From assembly GCF_018614975.1 (NCBI RefSeq), contig NZ_JAGGNR010000029.1, positions 1-64,000 of the forward strand: a stretch of 64,000 bases of DNA, written 5' to 3'. Origin of the DNA: Paenibacillus polymyxa (GTDB lineage Bacteria > Bacillota > Bacilli > Paenibacillales > Paenibacillaceae). Within the stretch, counting starts at the first letter, position 1. Every line of letters starts with the position of its first letter. The notes under the pieces were generated by a model that was not told the DNA's origin, did no database searches, and saw only the letters and a list, made by a program, of their open reading frames with translations. The position numbers and the translations under genes were made by a program. Shown one piece after another: positions 54,433-63,567 of the stretch.

Positions 54433-55005
54433 TTAGTTACTTGGCTCCTTCCCTTATTCTTTTCGGCGTAAAAAATGGCCCAATTTAGAGCATCTCGTTA
54501 CATTTAACCTTTCTTCCGCTCGAAATACAGGCTCCCTAAAAACATTGTAGTTTTTCCGGCTCAAATCCCCCTTTTTCTATTTGTAATTGAATACAGCAGC
54601 TTTAACACGCTAAGTCTTCCAAACATCTACTGTTTCAATCATTAATTTGTTGATCACCTTGGACCTATCATAAGGCTTCAGGTTTATGGTGAAGTAGGGG
54701 CCAAGTTTAAATTTAGTTTAAATTTTCTGTTGTGCCATGAGTACTTTTGTCTCTTGATTGGTGTCACAATGATTTTAAAATTCAAATCCAGATCTTCCGA
54801 AGGATATCCAACTAGGAAATAGTTTTGCAAGCTCTTTGTTGAAGGGATATCTCGCATACTGTAAATGTCACACACTAGGAGTGTAGAAAATGTTTTTACT
54901 TCAGAAGATTCTCTCAAAGCATTTTTAATCTGCATATTTTCCTAATTCTCTAAACTATTCTGCCCGTTAGCTGAACAAAAAGACAGCCGATCACGTTGGT
55001 AGGCT
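54433..55005. other. gene-poor gap with a dispersed repeat copy
   Basis: No supported gene in about 570 bases. A short minus-strand frame at 54684-54935 has no family resemblance. At about 54948-55008 a block shared with 53219-53284 includes the hairpin AGCCGATCACGTTGGTAGGC. Confidence 0.5.
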
Positions 55006-55305
55006 GCCTCAATTACTTGCTATGTATATTGAATAATTATTCTTTTTTAAATGAGTGAAAATTTCCATTACGTTTGGATATAATGCACCTTTTCTATATC
55101 TTATGTTCTTTATTAACACTTCCAGCAAGTAAGCATCCGTCTCTTTTCTTACTTCATCAGAATGATTCGGTAATAATGCTTCCCAAACTTTTGGTAAAGG
55201 CACACCCATAATTTCACAGTATTTTTCAATAGGCGTTGCTGTATTCCATTCATTTAGTGACCTTAAACGATCAAAAGCATCTTTTCCATCGAACGTGCTT
55301 GCGAC
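55006..55305 (-). pseudogene. HAD-family hydrolase fragment
   Basis: The cap region reads STFDGKDAFDRLRSLNEWNT, EKYCEIMGVPLPKVWEALL and ALYPNVMEIFTHLKKNNYSI followed by YIASN, motif II of HAD hydrolases. Both the N-terminal DxD motif and everything after motif II are missing. Confidence 0.65.
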
Positions 55306-55437
55306 TAAGCATCATCGAGGACATATTCAGTTGAATATTTATGGTCATGACTGCGATATATGTGATAAAATCCAGGATCATTGGCAGCATACTGAGTGCG
55401 AAATTGGTGATATTGTTGGTCTTAACCACATCAGGGA

Positions 55438-55484
55438 ATGAAGAAGAACCGATCACTTCTTCATGGTCGGCTCTTCTTCATTAA
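55438..55484 (-). terminator. hairpin after the MFS fragment
   Basis: AATGAAGAAGAACCGA and TCGGCTCTTCTTCATT pair with a ~13-base loop; AT-rich on both sides. Confidence 0.55.
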
Positions 55485-55506
55485 AATTTTTATAAGTATC
55501 GTGAAA

Positions 55507-55945
55507 TTATGTCTCTTGTGCAATATGTGCGTTATCTGGCGCTTTTTGGTTCATGATCGGAACCATGACCAGTGCGCCAAGAAGAAATAATAATCCTGCA
55601 CCGCCATAGATCGTCCCCAGTGAAAAGGCATCCTTTAACGCGCCAGCGAAAGACATGGAAACGACCATCATGCTAACGAACATCGGATTCAGAACCCCGT
55701 TCACCCGGCCGACAATCGAAGCTTCTGACCATTTCAGAATCATTGTGCTGATCCCAATATGAATGCAAGGGAAAACAAGTCCATTCAGAAATTGAACGGT
55801 CAGGGTGAGCGGAACGCTTGTCGAATATCCTACAATGGCTGTGCAGACTGCGCCTGCGATCATACCTATGGCGAGAAGAATCTGCGGCGGAACCCGCTTG
55901 GCGATATGTTCAGGAAGATGATTGAGTAGGAAGGAATTGTAGGGG
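55507..55945 (-). pseudogene. MFS transporter, C-terminal part
   Basis: Four to five hydrophobic segments with MFS-like features (ILLAIGMIAGAVCTAIVGYS, PCIHIGISTMILKWSEASIV, GRVNGVLNPMFVSMMVVSMS). The N-terminal half of a normal ~400-residue permease is missing, cut where a MalT-type fragment begins near 55945. Confidence 0.65.
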
Positions 55946-56110
55946 GATCCATTCGACAACCAAAGACGTTTTTCCATACCCAGCGGGCGTGGAGATTAAG
56001 GTTAATTTACGATACAAGCCATATTGAAACCTGTCTATCAATCGTTGTCGGAGAACTGTATTGTGCCAAAACAGCGGTCCAGATAGAATGCAGACCATAT
56101 TGCACACGGT
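55946..56110 (-). pseudogene. MalT/LuxR-type ATPase regulator, small N-terminal fragment
   Basis: RLIDRFQYGLYRKLTLISTP and AGYGKTSLVVEW match the P-loop start of large MalT-family regulators. Only about 45 residues remain before the MFS sequence. Confidence 0.6.
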
Positions 56111-56187
56111 AAGCCTGCTTATGTTTAGAAGTCTGGCCATGCTACAGTATTCTTACAGTTTCAGCTTGCTCTTAGGAGTATGGGCAG

Positions 56188-56907
56188 CTATTGCATAAAT
56201 AAGGCACTGAAAATAACGACATCCTGCAAGAAATGAATCGTCAGCGCCCAGAAGAATCCTTTCGTTTCTAACATCGATTTGGCCAAAAACCATCCGATAA
56301 AAGCAGCCATCAATACACCAGGTATCCCGCCTGGATTTCCAAAATAATGAACGACACCAAAGATCGAGGCTGCTAATCCTTGCGCTACATAAGGGGAGAG
56401 TCCATTTTTGCTAACAACGGCAACAAATGAAAAACGAAAGATGATTTCTTCTGAAAAAGCATTCATAAGCGCAAAAATAAGAATGAGGATAACCCCAGGA
56501 TATAGCTCTAGGCTCACGTTTCCCCCATGAACCACTTGGAAGTAGACGACGACAGACGTTACCAACGTAATCACGATCGCAAAGTTTACACCTAAGTTTC
56601 TCCACGTTTCCGTTTCTTTTGGCTTAATGCCAATCCACGTTTCAGGCCGGATTTTTCCATCTCGCTTTTTAAGGTTTAAATATGCAAGTCCATCTTTACC
56701 TGTCACCCCATATACAATGCCAATCACAATAAAAGCTAGTAACAACACCGTGATTTGAAAACTGATCTCTAGATTGTATACAGCGTTTTCAAACACGTTC
56801 AAAGTGAGAAGCGAACTGCTCCTAAACCATAGCAAGAGAGGGGCACAAACAACCACCATAATCGTGATCAACAGAATGGGAACCAGGTTGAATCGTTTTT
56901 TATTCAT
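56188..56907 (-). CDS. CPBP-family intramembrane metalloprotease
   Basis: A 239-residue membrane protein with the CPBP (Abi) motifs: EEIIFRFSFVAVV (EExxxR type) at about 152-165, FGVVHYFGN with the conserved His, and ALTIHFLQDVV with the second His near the C-terminus. CPBP proteases are related to CAAX prenyl proteases; in Gram-positives many are bacteriocin-immunity or maturation proteins. ATG 56907 follows GGGGATG in a purine-rich leader. It begins five bases after the PadR gene on the same strand, so PadR probably regulates it. Confidence 0.85.
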   Translation of the reverse strand: MNKKRFNLVPILLITIMVVVCAPLLLWFRSSSLLTLNVFENAVYNLEISFQITVLLLAFIVIGIVYGVTGKDGLAYLNLKKRDGKIRPETWIGIKPKETETWRNLGVNFAIVITLVTSVVVYFQVVHGGNVSLELYPGVILILIFALMNAFSEEIIFRFSFVAVVSKNGLSPYVAQGLAASIFGVVHYFGNPGGIPGVLMAAFIGWFLAKSMLETKGFFWALTIHFLQDVVIFSALFMQ

Positions 56908-56912
56908 TTCAT

Positions 56913-57461
56913 TTACATCCCCTTGTTTGGATGAGTTAACGTTTCCAACGCATGTTGACACCATTCAATGGTCATCCGAAGATATCGCTCCCCATAGTCG
57001 AGGGTTAACAACCAGGGCTGGACTTGTTTGTTTTCCCCGTTAGGAATACTCGCTTTAATTCCTTCAAGCATCGTTATTAACTCCTTACTCGCTGATAATT
57101 CATCTTCGAGAAAAGAGACTAATTGAGGGATATGATGTTCATCGGAGACAAAGAGCTTCATAAGAAGTTCGTTCCTCATTACAGATTCCTCAGGCGGCAG
57201 GGCTAACCATGAATCAAGTTGATTACATCCTTGTTGCGTAACGCCGTAGACGATTTTACGTCTTCCCGTCTCTGCTTCTTCGACAACCGACACAGAGCCT
57301 TCTATCTCCAATTGTTTAAGACTCTTATGAATATGTCCATACGATTCGTTCCAAAATAGGCCGATGCTTTCCTTTGAAAACTTAACAAGCTCATAGGCGC
57401 TCATGGGCTCAATACGAAGTAAACCGAGAATGGCAAAATGGGTGTTATTGATTCTTTTCAT
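56913..57461 (-). CDS. PadR-family transcriptional regulator
   Basis: A 182-residue regulator with a PadR winged helix at the N-terminus: HFAILGLLRIEPMSAYELVK, WNESYGHIHKSLKQLEIEGS and YGVTQQGCNQLDSWL. The C-terminal half fits the Vir_act_alpha_C helical dimerisation domain. PadR proteins repress nearby genes in response to small molecules. Here it leads an operon with a CPBP protease. The upstream AT-rich AGATATATTTAGATATCT at 57492-57509 could be its operator. Confidence 0.85.
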   Translation of the reverse strand: MKRINNTHFAILGLLRIEPMSAYELVKFSKESIGLFWNESYGHIHKSLKQLEIEGSVSVVEEAETGRRKIVYGVTQQGCNQLDSWLALPPEESVMRNELLMKLFVSDEHHIPQLVSFLEDELSASKELITMLEGIKASIPNGENKQVQPWLLTLDYGERYLRMTIEWCQHALETLTHPNKGM

Positions 57462-57491
57462 ACTTCCCTCCCTGTTTATAATGTATCTTTG

Positions 57492-57509
57492 AGATATATT
57501 TAGATATCT
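57492..57509. promoter_or_regulatory. possible PadR operator
   Basis: AGATATATTTAGATATCT, an AT-rich partial dyad about 30 bases upstream of the PadR start. Position and composition fit an autoregulatory site; not more than that. Confidence 0.35.
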
Positions 57510-57638
57510 TTAACTCTCTCTTATCTATGAAGAATCGCATGTACATATGAAGATTGCTCGGCAGCTTCTCTTCGAACGGTATCTTTAACAGATGCGGTTA
57601 TTTATATAAAGTTCTAAGGGGGTCAACTATACACAAAA

Positions 57639-57668
57639 GAGTGATTACCTGAGGTATCACTCCTTTTA
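57639..57668 (+). terminator. terminator-like hairpin
   Basis: GAGTGATTACC and GGTATCACTC pair with a 3-4-base loop and are followed by CTTTT. No plus-strand gene precedes it closely. Confidence 0.5.
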
Positions 57669-57734
57669 GTCAGACAGATAATTTATCTCGTTAATAAACA
57701 GTTTATCTTCATGAGTTTTAAAGTGTAGATCACT

Positions 57735-57850
57735 TCAAGCAAGAACTAGAGCGATACATGGATTACTACAATCACAAACGCATCAAGTTAAATTAAAAGG
57801 CATGCGCCCGGTACAATACCGAGCTCATGCCAAACAAGTTGCATAAAAAT
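57735..57850 (+). pseudogene. IS3-family transposase C-terminal remnant
   Basis: ELERYMDYYNHKRIK, then out of frame KGMRPVQYRAHAKQVA, is the standard C-terminus of IS150/IS3 OrfB. It is followed by GTCTAACTTTAGGGGGTCAC, which looks like the element's terminal repeat. Confidence 0.7.
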
Positions 57851-57978
57851 ATCTGTCTAACTTTAGGGGGTCACTTCAACATTGACCGACTGCCCGCTTG
57901 TTTTTATTAGCTATCGTTTCCCGTTAGCTTAATGAACTGAAGCAATCGGTACAGTTGTTATAGAATTCTGTATATGAC

Positions 57979-58860
57979 TTATGTAAAATTCGTTGGCAGA
58001 TTGCGATTGTGAACAGCGCCATACAGCATGGGAATAGCAATTAGAAGGCTGATGATAACGGGAACCACAGACCCCTCAAGTCCAAAATCACCTCCAGTGA
58101 GAAGATAAGGACCTTTCACTTTCACAATAAGCAGACCGGTCGTAGTGTGTCCAGAAACAGGAATACCAAGCAAACCTTCAAGTGTATTCCAGGAAAAATG
58201 TAACCCCATGACAAACCACAGGTTCCGTCGCCACAAAAACGCGGCTCCAAGCAGAACGCCTGCTTCTAAGGTTATGGCGAACGCGCTCCATAATGTTGCT
58301 CCTGTATTCCCAAGATGGGCTATTCCAAAGAATAGAGATGTCACAGCGAGTGCGGCCCAGTTTCCCAGCAATTTATTCATGGTTTGAAACATTAGTCCAC
58401 GAAAGATAAGTTCTTCGACAATGGCTGCGCCTAAAGCTGCTTCAATAGAAGCGATTAGAACAGTAACCGTATCCGCACCATTCGCCCATTGAAAGGAGTA
58501 ACCTCCCAATGAAACAATAATAATAGTGGATAAGGCAATAAAGATAACCCCGGTTAGTGCTCCCATAACAGCTTCAAACCCTGCGCCCTTTTTGGATAAC
58601 TCAGGAATGGACCGACGGGCCAAATATTTCATGGTGAGCATATAGACTATGATGGCCAGAAAGCCCAATGTTAGTGTCAACAGAAGAGAAAGCAAGCCCG
58701 GTACTTGTTGCTCTGCTAGCGGCCGGATGAACGCATCCACAAGAATTATGCTGATTGCCCCCACAATCATCCAGATGATTGGATAGCGCCAAAACAAACT
58801 CCATTTACTTAATTTCTCATGCATCTGCGAATGTTCTTTGTGTGCAGATCTTTTCTTCAT
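57979..58860 (-). CDS. CPBP-family intramembrane metalloprotease
   Basis: A 293-residue multi-pass protein. The active-site motifs are present: IVEELIFRGLMFQTM (EExxxR), FGIAHLGNTG and FVMGLHFSWNTLEGLLG with the second His/Asn. Eight or so hydrophobic segments surround them. ATG 58860 lies downstream of AAAGGAG; reading further back to 58944 adds residues without a ribosome site. It follows a two-component operon on the same strand but is separated from it by a strong terminator. Substrate unknown. Confidence 0.83.
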   Translation of the reverse strand: MKKRSAHKEHSQMHEKLSKWSLFWRYPIIWMIVGAISIILVDAFIRPLAEQQVPGLLSLLLTLTLGFLAIIVYMLTMKYLARRSIPELSKKGAGFEAVMGALTGVIFIALSTIIIVSLGGYSFQWANGADTVTVLIASIEAALGAAIVEELIFRGLMFQTMNKLLGNWAALAVTSLFFGIAHLGNTGATLWSAFAITLEAGVLLGAAFLWRRNLWFVMGLHFSWNTLEGLLGIPVSGHTTTGLLIVKVKGPYLLTGGDFGLEGSVVPVIISLLIAIPMLYGAVHNRNLPTNFT

Positions 58861-58958
58861 GTCTTGAGTCAGCTCCTTTATAGCTTGATGATAGTTATGA
58901 GTATAGGCTGAAAAAGTCATAAAGTGACAGTGCGCTTTTGTCATGATAAAGTCATGTG

Positions 58959-59015
58959 ACTATACCCCTAAGAAACCGGCAACTATATAAGTTACCGGCT
59001 TCTTAGGGGTGTAGT
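58959..59015 (-). terminator. long hairpin terminator after the response regulator
   Basis: An almost perfect ~25-bp stem (ACTATACCCCTAAGAAACCG against CGGCTTCTTAGGGGTGTAGT) with a short AT loop, one base after the response regulator stop. It is unusually long for an ordinary terminator. Confidence 0.6.
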
Positions 59016-59016
59016 C

Positions 59017-59661
59017 TTAGTAATTCATGATTCCCGCGTCTCTGGCTTTGCGGGCCGCCTCATGTTTTCCCTTTACATTAAGTTTTGAGTAAATCGTTGA
59101 AATGTAATTCTTAACCGTTCCTTCACTAAGAAACAAAGCCTCTGCAATATCTCGATTACGCATGCCAGAAGCAAGCTTTTGCAATACTTCAAACTCACGG
59201 CTACTAAGTCCGTATTCATTATGTTTAATAGCGGATCCCGTATTCATACTTTTGATCATTTTACTCGCCATCTCCTGCGAGATTAACGTCCCCCCCGCAT
59301 GAACCACCCGTATGCCTGCAGCTAAATCTCTAGGATGAATGGCCTTGAGAAGATACCCTTCTGCTCCATGGCTTAATGCCGCCATGACATATTCCACTTC
59401 CTGATAGGAGGTCAGCATCATAACTTTGATTATAGGCATTCGCTCTTTGATCAGAGCTGTTGCATCAACACCATTCATGACTGGCATATTAATATCCATC
59501 AGTACCATATCGGGCTGAAACTGATGACAGCCTTGAACTGCTTCTTCCCCATGTTTAGCTAATCCAACGATTTCTATATCATTTTCCATGGACAGTACGA
59601 TATGTAGACTCTCCAGAATTAATTCCTGATCGTCCGCAAGTAATAATTTAATTTTCCCCAT
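59017..59661 (-). CDS. NarL/LuxR-type response regulator
   Basis: A 214-residue response regulator. The receiver has the acidic pair in LLADDQELI, phospho-Asp in VLMDINMPVMNG, Thr/Ser in MLTSYQEVEY and Lys in GYLLKAIHPRDL. The C-terminal LuxR HTH reads GLSSREFEVLQKLASGMRNR, DIAEALFLSEGTVKNYISTI. It overlaps the histidine kinase gene by 14 bases, so they form a two-component pair of the DesKR/LiaSR type. Its kinase is frameshifted. The target is unknown; the CPBP gene downstream is a possibility. Confidence 0.9.
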   Translation of the reverse strand: MGKIKLLLADDQELILESLHIVLSMENDIEIVGLAKHGEEAVQGCHQFQPDMVLMDINMPVMNGVDATALIKERMPIIKVMMLTSYQEVEYVMAALSHGAEGYLLKAIHPRDLAAGIRVVHAGGTLISQEMASKMIKSMNTGSAIKHNEYGLSSREFEVLQKLASGMRNRDIAEALFLSEGTVKNYISTIYSKLNVKGKHEAARKARDAGIMNY

Positions 59662-60822
59662 GTAGCCCCACTCCTTTCAGGGGAATTTCACATCTGACTT
59701 CGGTGATCGTTTCAGCTCCTACCTCTGATGATACAAACAGGCTGCCCCCCAGGCTCTCAACTCGATGTTTCATCGTAGTCAACCCGAAGCCATATTCCAA
59801 TTTGTCAATTGGTTTCCCATTATTTCGAACCACCAAGTGCAGAACAAATTCGGAAAATTGAAGCTCCAAATACAGTTGAGACGCTTTTCCATGTTTTAGT
59901 GCGTTCGTGATAGACTCCTGGATGACTCGCAGAATCGTCTGCCGTACTTCAAAATGCGTGTGCTGCTCTGTTCCTAGTACTTTTAACGTCAGGAGAATTC
60001 CTGTATGTTCCCGAAAATTGGCCACATGTGCCTCAACCTGTCGTATAAGATTCGACTCCTCTTCTTCTCCAATCTCATGAACAATACTTCTCATTTCGTC
60101 CAGATTTTGCTCAGCCAGTGTTCTTAAGCGAGTTAACCGTTCCTTGACCTCGGCAGGCTTACGATCCATAAGAGCGATGGAAGCATCAAGATCATAATGA
60201 TTGAGATAAAGGAATGCCCCAGGGTATCATGAAGTTCCTTAGACATACGATTGCGTTCTTCAAGCAAAGTCATTTTCTCAATTTCAGCAGCGTAGTGGGT
60301 TAACAGCTTATTTTGCTGCTCTACTTCGACCACAAGTTCAATTTTCTGGTAATACGCTTTGGCTACGATGCTTGCCCATATGCCGATGAAGCAGAATAAC
60401 ACATTATCTGTCCCGTTACTAAAGGCTTGTTCCCAAGGTAACTTTAAATAAGACTGGAAGATAAAAGGAATGAATAGAATTGCGGGAATGATCCATAGTG
60501 TCTGCTTGGTCAATAAGTACCCCATTGTTAGACTCGGCAGCAGATAGTCTGCTTTGGAAGTCAGTTCCGGATGGATGACAGAGTTCACATAATAAGAACC
60601 TCCCAGTAATAGCTCTGCGATACAAAACCAGACCTTGTTCATCCTACGCTGAGGAAACCAGAATATCAGTGGAACGAAAAGCGCTGCCATTAGCCAACTG
60701 ACGTTTAACCAAGCTGGGTTCGACAGATCATTTTCTGTAAACAGTCGTGATGACAGTAAAATGTAATGGTACAAACGAAGAGCAAAAATACCCCAATCCA
60801 TAAAAGATAATATCTTCCTCAT
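59648..60822 (-). pseudogene. NarX/DesK-type sensor histidine kinase, frameshifted at the H-box
   Basis: The first frame has about six membrane segments and then ERNRMSKELHDTLGHSFISI with the phospho-histidine. Just after IIM the frame changes; LDASIALMDRKPAEVKERLT is expected and is found one frame over. The second frame gives the rest of the dimerisation domain (RTLAEQNLDEMRSIVHE) and the HATPase (VIQESITNALKHGKASQL, NGKPIDKLEYGFGLTTMKHR). A single missing base near 60205 accounts for the split. Full length would be about 390 residues. Confidence 0.78.
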
Positions 60823-60954
60823 GTCATCATCCTACACTATTTTTCAGTAAAAACATCATTACCTGTGAATTTAGTGTATCACTATTTTCGGGAACGATTG
60901 ATCTCTCATCTCAATGATTGTGGTATCTTGGCGATGTACAATTGGAAGGATTAA

Positions 60955-61390
60955 ATCGTGACCATATCCATATCTGGACATCTTCGGAGGGGATGGTCGG
61001 GGTGACACCGCTGCCGAAATCCAATATTTAGCAACTGCAGGCTACAATTCCGGCAGACATCGAAGAACCAGAGCAGCCATCGCTAGAGGCGTATCAAGCC
61101 ATGTTTGACCGTCGGGCCGGGGCCGGACGTGTTCGGCTCACGGATGCTTCCTGGCTTTCCATCTACCGGGTCAACGTTCGCATGGTTGAATGTTACCGCA
61201 AAGGCCGGGTCTTCCTAGCCGGCGATGCTGCTCATGTTCATTCGCCGGCCGGCGGTCAAGGCATGAATACGGGGATGCAGGACGCGTACAACCTCGGCTG
61301 GAAGCTGCGTACGATGAGGAGCGCCGCCCAGTGGCTCAATCCGTGCTTGAGGACAGCACGAAGAAGATGGGAGGGGTCATAGGAACGGCG
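60955..61390 (+). pseudogene. FAD-dependent aromatic monooxygenase fragment
   Basis: YRKGRVFLAGDAAHVHSPAG and GQGMNTGMQDAYNLGWKL are the second FAD motif of PHBH-like monooxygenases. The sequence before it (GGDGRGDTAAE) is degraded and what follows is foreign. About a quarter of a normal gene remains. Confidence 0.7.
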
Positions 61391-61539
61391 ACTGAAGGCG
61401 GAGGGTTGTCCCAACTTTTGAGCTTCATATCCGACGATCTGACGAGTGGGCTTCTCATTTCCTATCGGTCAAGTTCTCTTACCCGCCCTTCTGCTCGAAC
61501 GAATGTTACCCGTTCATTGCCAGGGGATCGTGCCCCTAA

Positions 61540-61700
61540 TGCCGAGGGTCGAGGTAAGGGAAAGGCTGAAAGCTCTGTCTTCCCAACATGGGGTTACCGT
61601 GTTTATATCGAGCCATATCCTTGAGGAAATGTCCAATTGGCTTCTCGAATGGGCATTATTCACAAAGGCGTATTGCTTGAAGAACTGACAACAAAAGACT
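61540..61700 (+). pseudogene. ABC transporter ATPase fragment (BcrA-like)
   Basis: Across two frames, VRERLKALSSQHGVTVFISS and HILEEMS, then ASRMGIIHKGVLLEEL, match the region around the H-loop of bacitracin/lantibiotic-type ABC ATPases. Walker motifs are absent. Confidence 0.65.
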
Positions 61701-61799
61701 TTGAAACAATCCGCCGAAAGCAGTTGATGATCGGAAGGCTCAAACTTTCTTTCAGACTCCGGGTATGCGGTACATTCGACTTCGAATAACGGTTTTGCG

Positions 61800-62045
61800 C
61801 TACCGGATGATCATGCGGTTATGCATCCCGAACATATTGCGAGATTGCTTGCTCATCATGAAGTACCGCTCACCATGCTATATTTGTTCTTAATACTTAT
61901 AATTGGTGCTCTTCACCTATTATTAAGTGCACCTCTTGCCCTATTGGCCTGTATATCGCGTGGTTATCTGGTGCCGATCGGCTTTGCATTTACAACTTTA
62001 ATGAGTTATCGTTTCCCGTTAGTGAAATCCCGCAATAACCATTGA
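61800..62045 (+). pseudogene. short degraded membrane-protein segment
   Basis: HPEHIARLLAHHEVPLTMLY followed by a hydrophobic stretch. It could be a remnant of the ABC permease partner of the preceding ATPase fragment, but no family can be named. A dispersed repeat (TTATCGTTTCCCGTTAG) lies at about 62001. Confidence 0.35.
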
Positions 62046-62313
62046 TTTCTTCTATGCCTTGTATTTACTGGAGGAAAGGATTTTCTTGTGACGGAGAAAA
62101 ATAATCCCCTCCGTTTTGATAACCGAAGGGGATATTGACTACTAATGATTTTGTTTATTAGTCTGTCTACTTGACAGGGAGCACTTCATCTCGACCGACC
62201 ATTTTCTAATATTACATATACACGCGAAAGCAATTTCTTGTTTGGCATGGCTCTAAGGTTCAAAGCAACAAAAACATCTTACTCCGCTCTTTCCCTTGAA
62301 TAATCAAGTAGAG
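62046..62313. other. intergenic with a hairpin and an IS3 end
   Basis: A hairpin ATCCCCT...AGGGGAT lies at about 62103-62133. GTCTGTCTACTTGACAGGG at 62161-62179 matches the right end of the IS3 remnant at 46391, so another copy once ended here. No gene. Confidence 0.5.
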
Positions 62314-62697
62314 CTACCGGCTCATATCCACACAAGAGCCTAGGCGCTGTTCGATATCGGAAGCAATCTTCATCAGCGCTTCGTTCTCTACTAGTCCTAT
62401 TAATGCTGTTGGCTTTGGCATCCCAATCTTGGTACTCCCGCCTTCTCCATATACTGCGAGCTTGCAAGGAAGGAAATAACCGACTAGAGGGTTTTCAGAT
62501 AACACCCTTTGTGCTTCAACCGGGTTGCAGACTTCCAGGATGTGATATTCCATATTCAGCTCTACGTCCTTCTCATGAAGCTTTTCCTTCATATCCAGCT
62601 GCCACAATACGCCAAACTTTTCTTTCTTGAGGTTCTCTGTAAGATCCGCAATCGCTTGCTCAACTGTCTTATTCGTACTAACCGTATAATGGAACAC
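62314..62697 (-). CDS. DUF302 domain protein
   Basis: A 127-residue protein of the DUF302 fold: YTVSTNKTVEQAIADLTENL, KEKFGVLWQLDMKEKL, YHILEVCNPVEAQRVLSENP and LVGYFLPCKLAVYGEGGSTK. DUF302 proteins are small cytosolic proteins often found next to rhodaneses and sulfur- or redox-related genes. The two conserved cysteines (EVCNP and LPCK) may be redox- or ligand-active. It lies just downstream of three rhodanese genes on the same strand. Confidence 0.85.
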   Translation of the reverse strand: MFHYTVSTNKTVEQAIADLTENLKKEKFGVLWQLDMKEKLHEKDVELNMEYHILEVCNPVEAQRVLSENPLVGYFLPCKLAVYGEGGSTKIGMPKPTALIGLVENEALMKIASDIEQRLGSCVDMSR

Positions 62698-62782
62698 GCT
62701 ATTTCATCTCCTGTCTTCGTAATCTTTCCAGGTGTCCTTGTGTTATCCTTACCCTAAGGCTACCAGCTTAAACAGCATCCGT

Positions 62783-63172
62783 TTACTTATGAGTCAGTTT
62801 ATCTCCCCATGCGCTAACTCCGCCTTGGAGGTGAGCAATTTTGGAGTATCCGCTTCTACTTAACACCTTGGCTGCATTTTTGCTGCGCATACCGCTTTGA
62901 CAGTATAGAAGAACCGTTTTATCTTTGGGTATCTCGGCCAGCCGCCGCTGCAGTTGAGACAGAGGAATATTGACCGCGCCCTTAATGAAACCTCTCTTGT
63001 ACTCGCCAGGTTCGCGGACATCAACCACGATACGTTTATTGTTATTCATCATTTCATTCCGAAAATCTTCAGCTTTCAGGTTCTTCACACCTTTTACCGG
63101 CTTCAGCCGAGTGTAGAGAAACCATACAATTAAAATAAGAACCGCAATATTAATAACAGTATTTATGCTCAC
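62783..63172 (-). CDS. membrane-anchored rhodanese-like sulfurtransferase
   Basis: A 129-residue protein. One N-terminal membrane segment (about 5-21) is followed by a rhodanese domain: VVDVREPGEYKRGFIKGAVN, LLYCQSGMRSKNAAKVLSRS and HLQGGVSAW. The active cysteine is in YCQSGMRS (CxxxxR loop). The domain should face the cytosol or the outer face depending on topology, which is not clear. Its start overlaps the end of the next rhodanese gene by 23 bases, so the two are coupled. Confidence 0.87.
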   Translation of the reverse strand: MSINTVINIAVLILIVWFLYTRLKPVKGVKNLKAEDFRNEMMNNNKRIVVDVREPGEYKRGFIKGAVNIPLSQLQRRLAEIPKDKTVLLYCQSGMRSKNAAKVLSRSGYSKIAHLQGGVSAWGDKLTHK

Positions 63173-63533
63173 AGGACTCTCCCTTTCTATTACCTTTTAC
63201 AGTATAGAGCTTACGGAATCCCCGCCGTGCAAGGATTCTGGCTGCTTTTTTTCGGTTAAGCCAGTTATTAGAGAAAATGATCACTTCATCATCACACGTC
63301 AGTTCCTTCTGCCATACTATCGGCAAACGACCAACAGATATATTAATTGCACCGGAAATATGACTCTCCCAATACTCACTGGCGTCCCTGACATCGAGTA
63401 TTTTCACATTGGACCATCGATCATGAGAAGGATCCCACTCTTTCATGTCCACATAAGTAAGTGACGACACCGGCCACAGCTGAATCAACAACCATACCGT
63501 CATTATCCCTGCTGCTATATAAATCAGAGTCAC
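63150..63533 (-). CDS. membrane-anchored rhodanese-like protein without the catalytic cysteine
   Basis: A 127-residue protein with an N-terminal membrane segment (about 4-20) and a rhodanese-like domain: VKILDVRDASEYWESHISGA, INISVGRLPIVWQKEL and RKKAARILARRGFRKLYTVK. Where the active-site loop should read xCxxGxRS, it has IFSNNWLNRKKAA, so the catalytic cysteine is Asn or Ser and sulfurtransfer is unlikely. A sensing or binding role is possible. It overlaps the downstream rhodanese gene by 23 bases. Confidence 0.8.
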   Translation of the reverse strand: MTLIYIAAGIMTVWLLIQLWPVSSLTYVDMKEWDPSHDRWSNVKILDVRDASEYWESHISGAINISVGRLPIVWQKELTCDDEVIIFSNNWLNRKKAARILARRGFRKLYTVKGNRKGESCEHKYCY

Positions 63534-63567
63534 TCATGACACCCTTTCTATAACATTATTATAGATA

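Noticed and set aside
54684..54935. Minus-strand frame of 83 codons
   Set aside because: No ribosome site, family motif or coding context.
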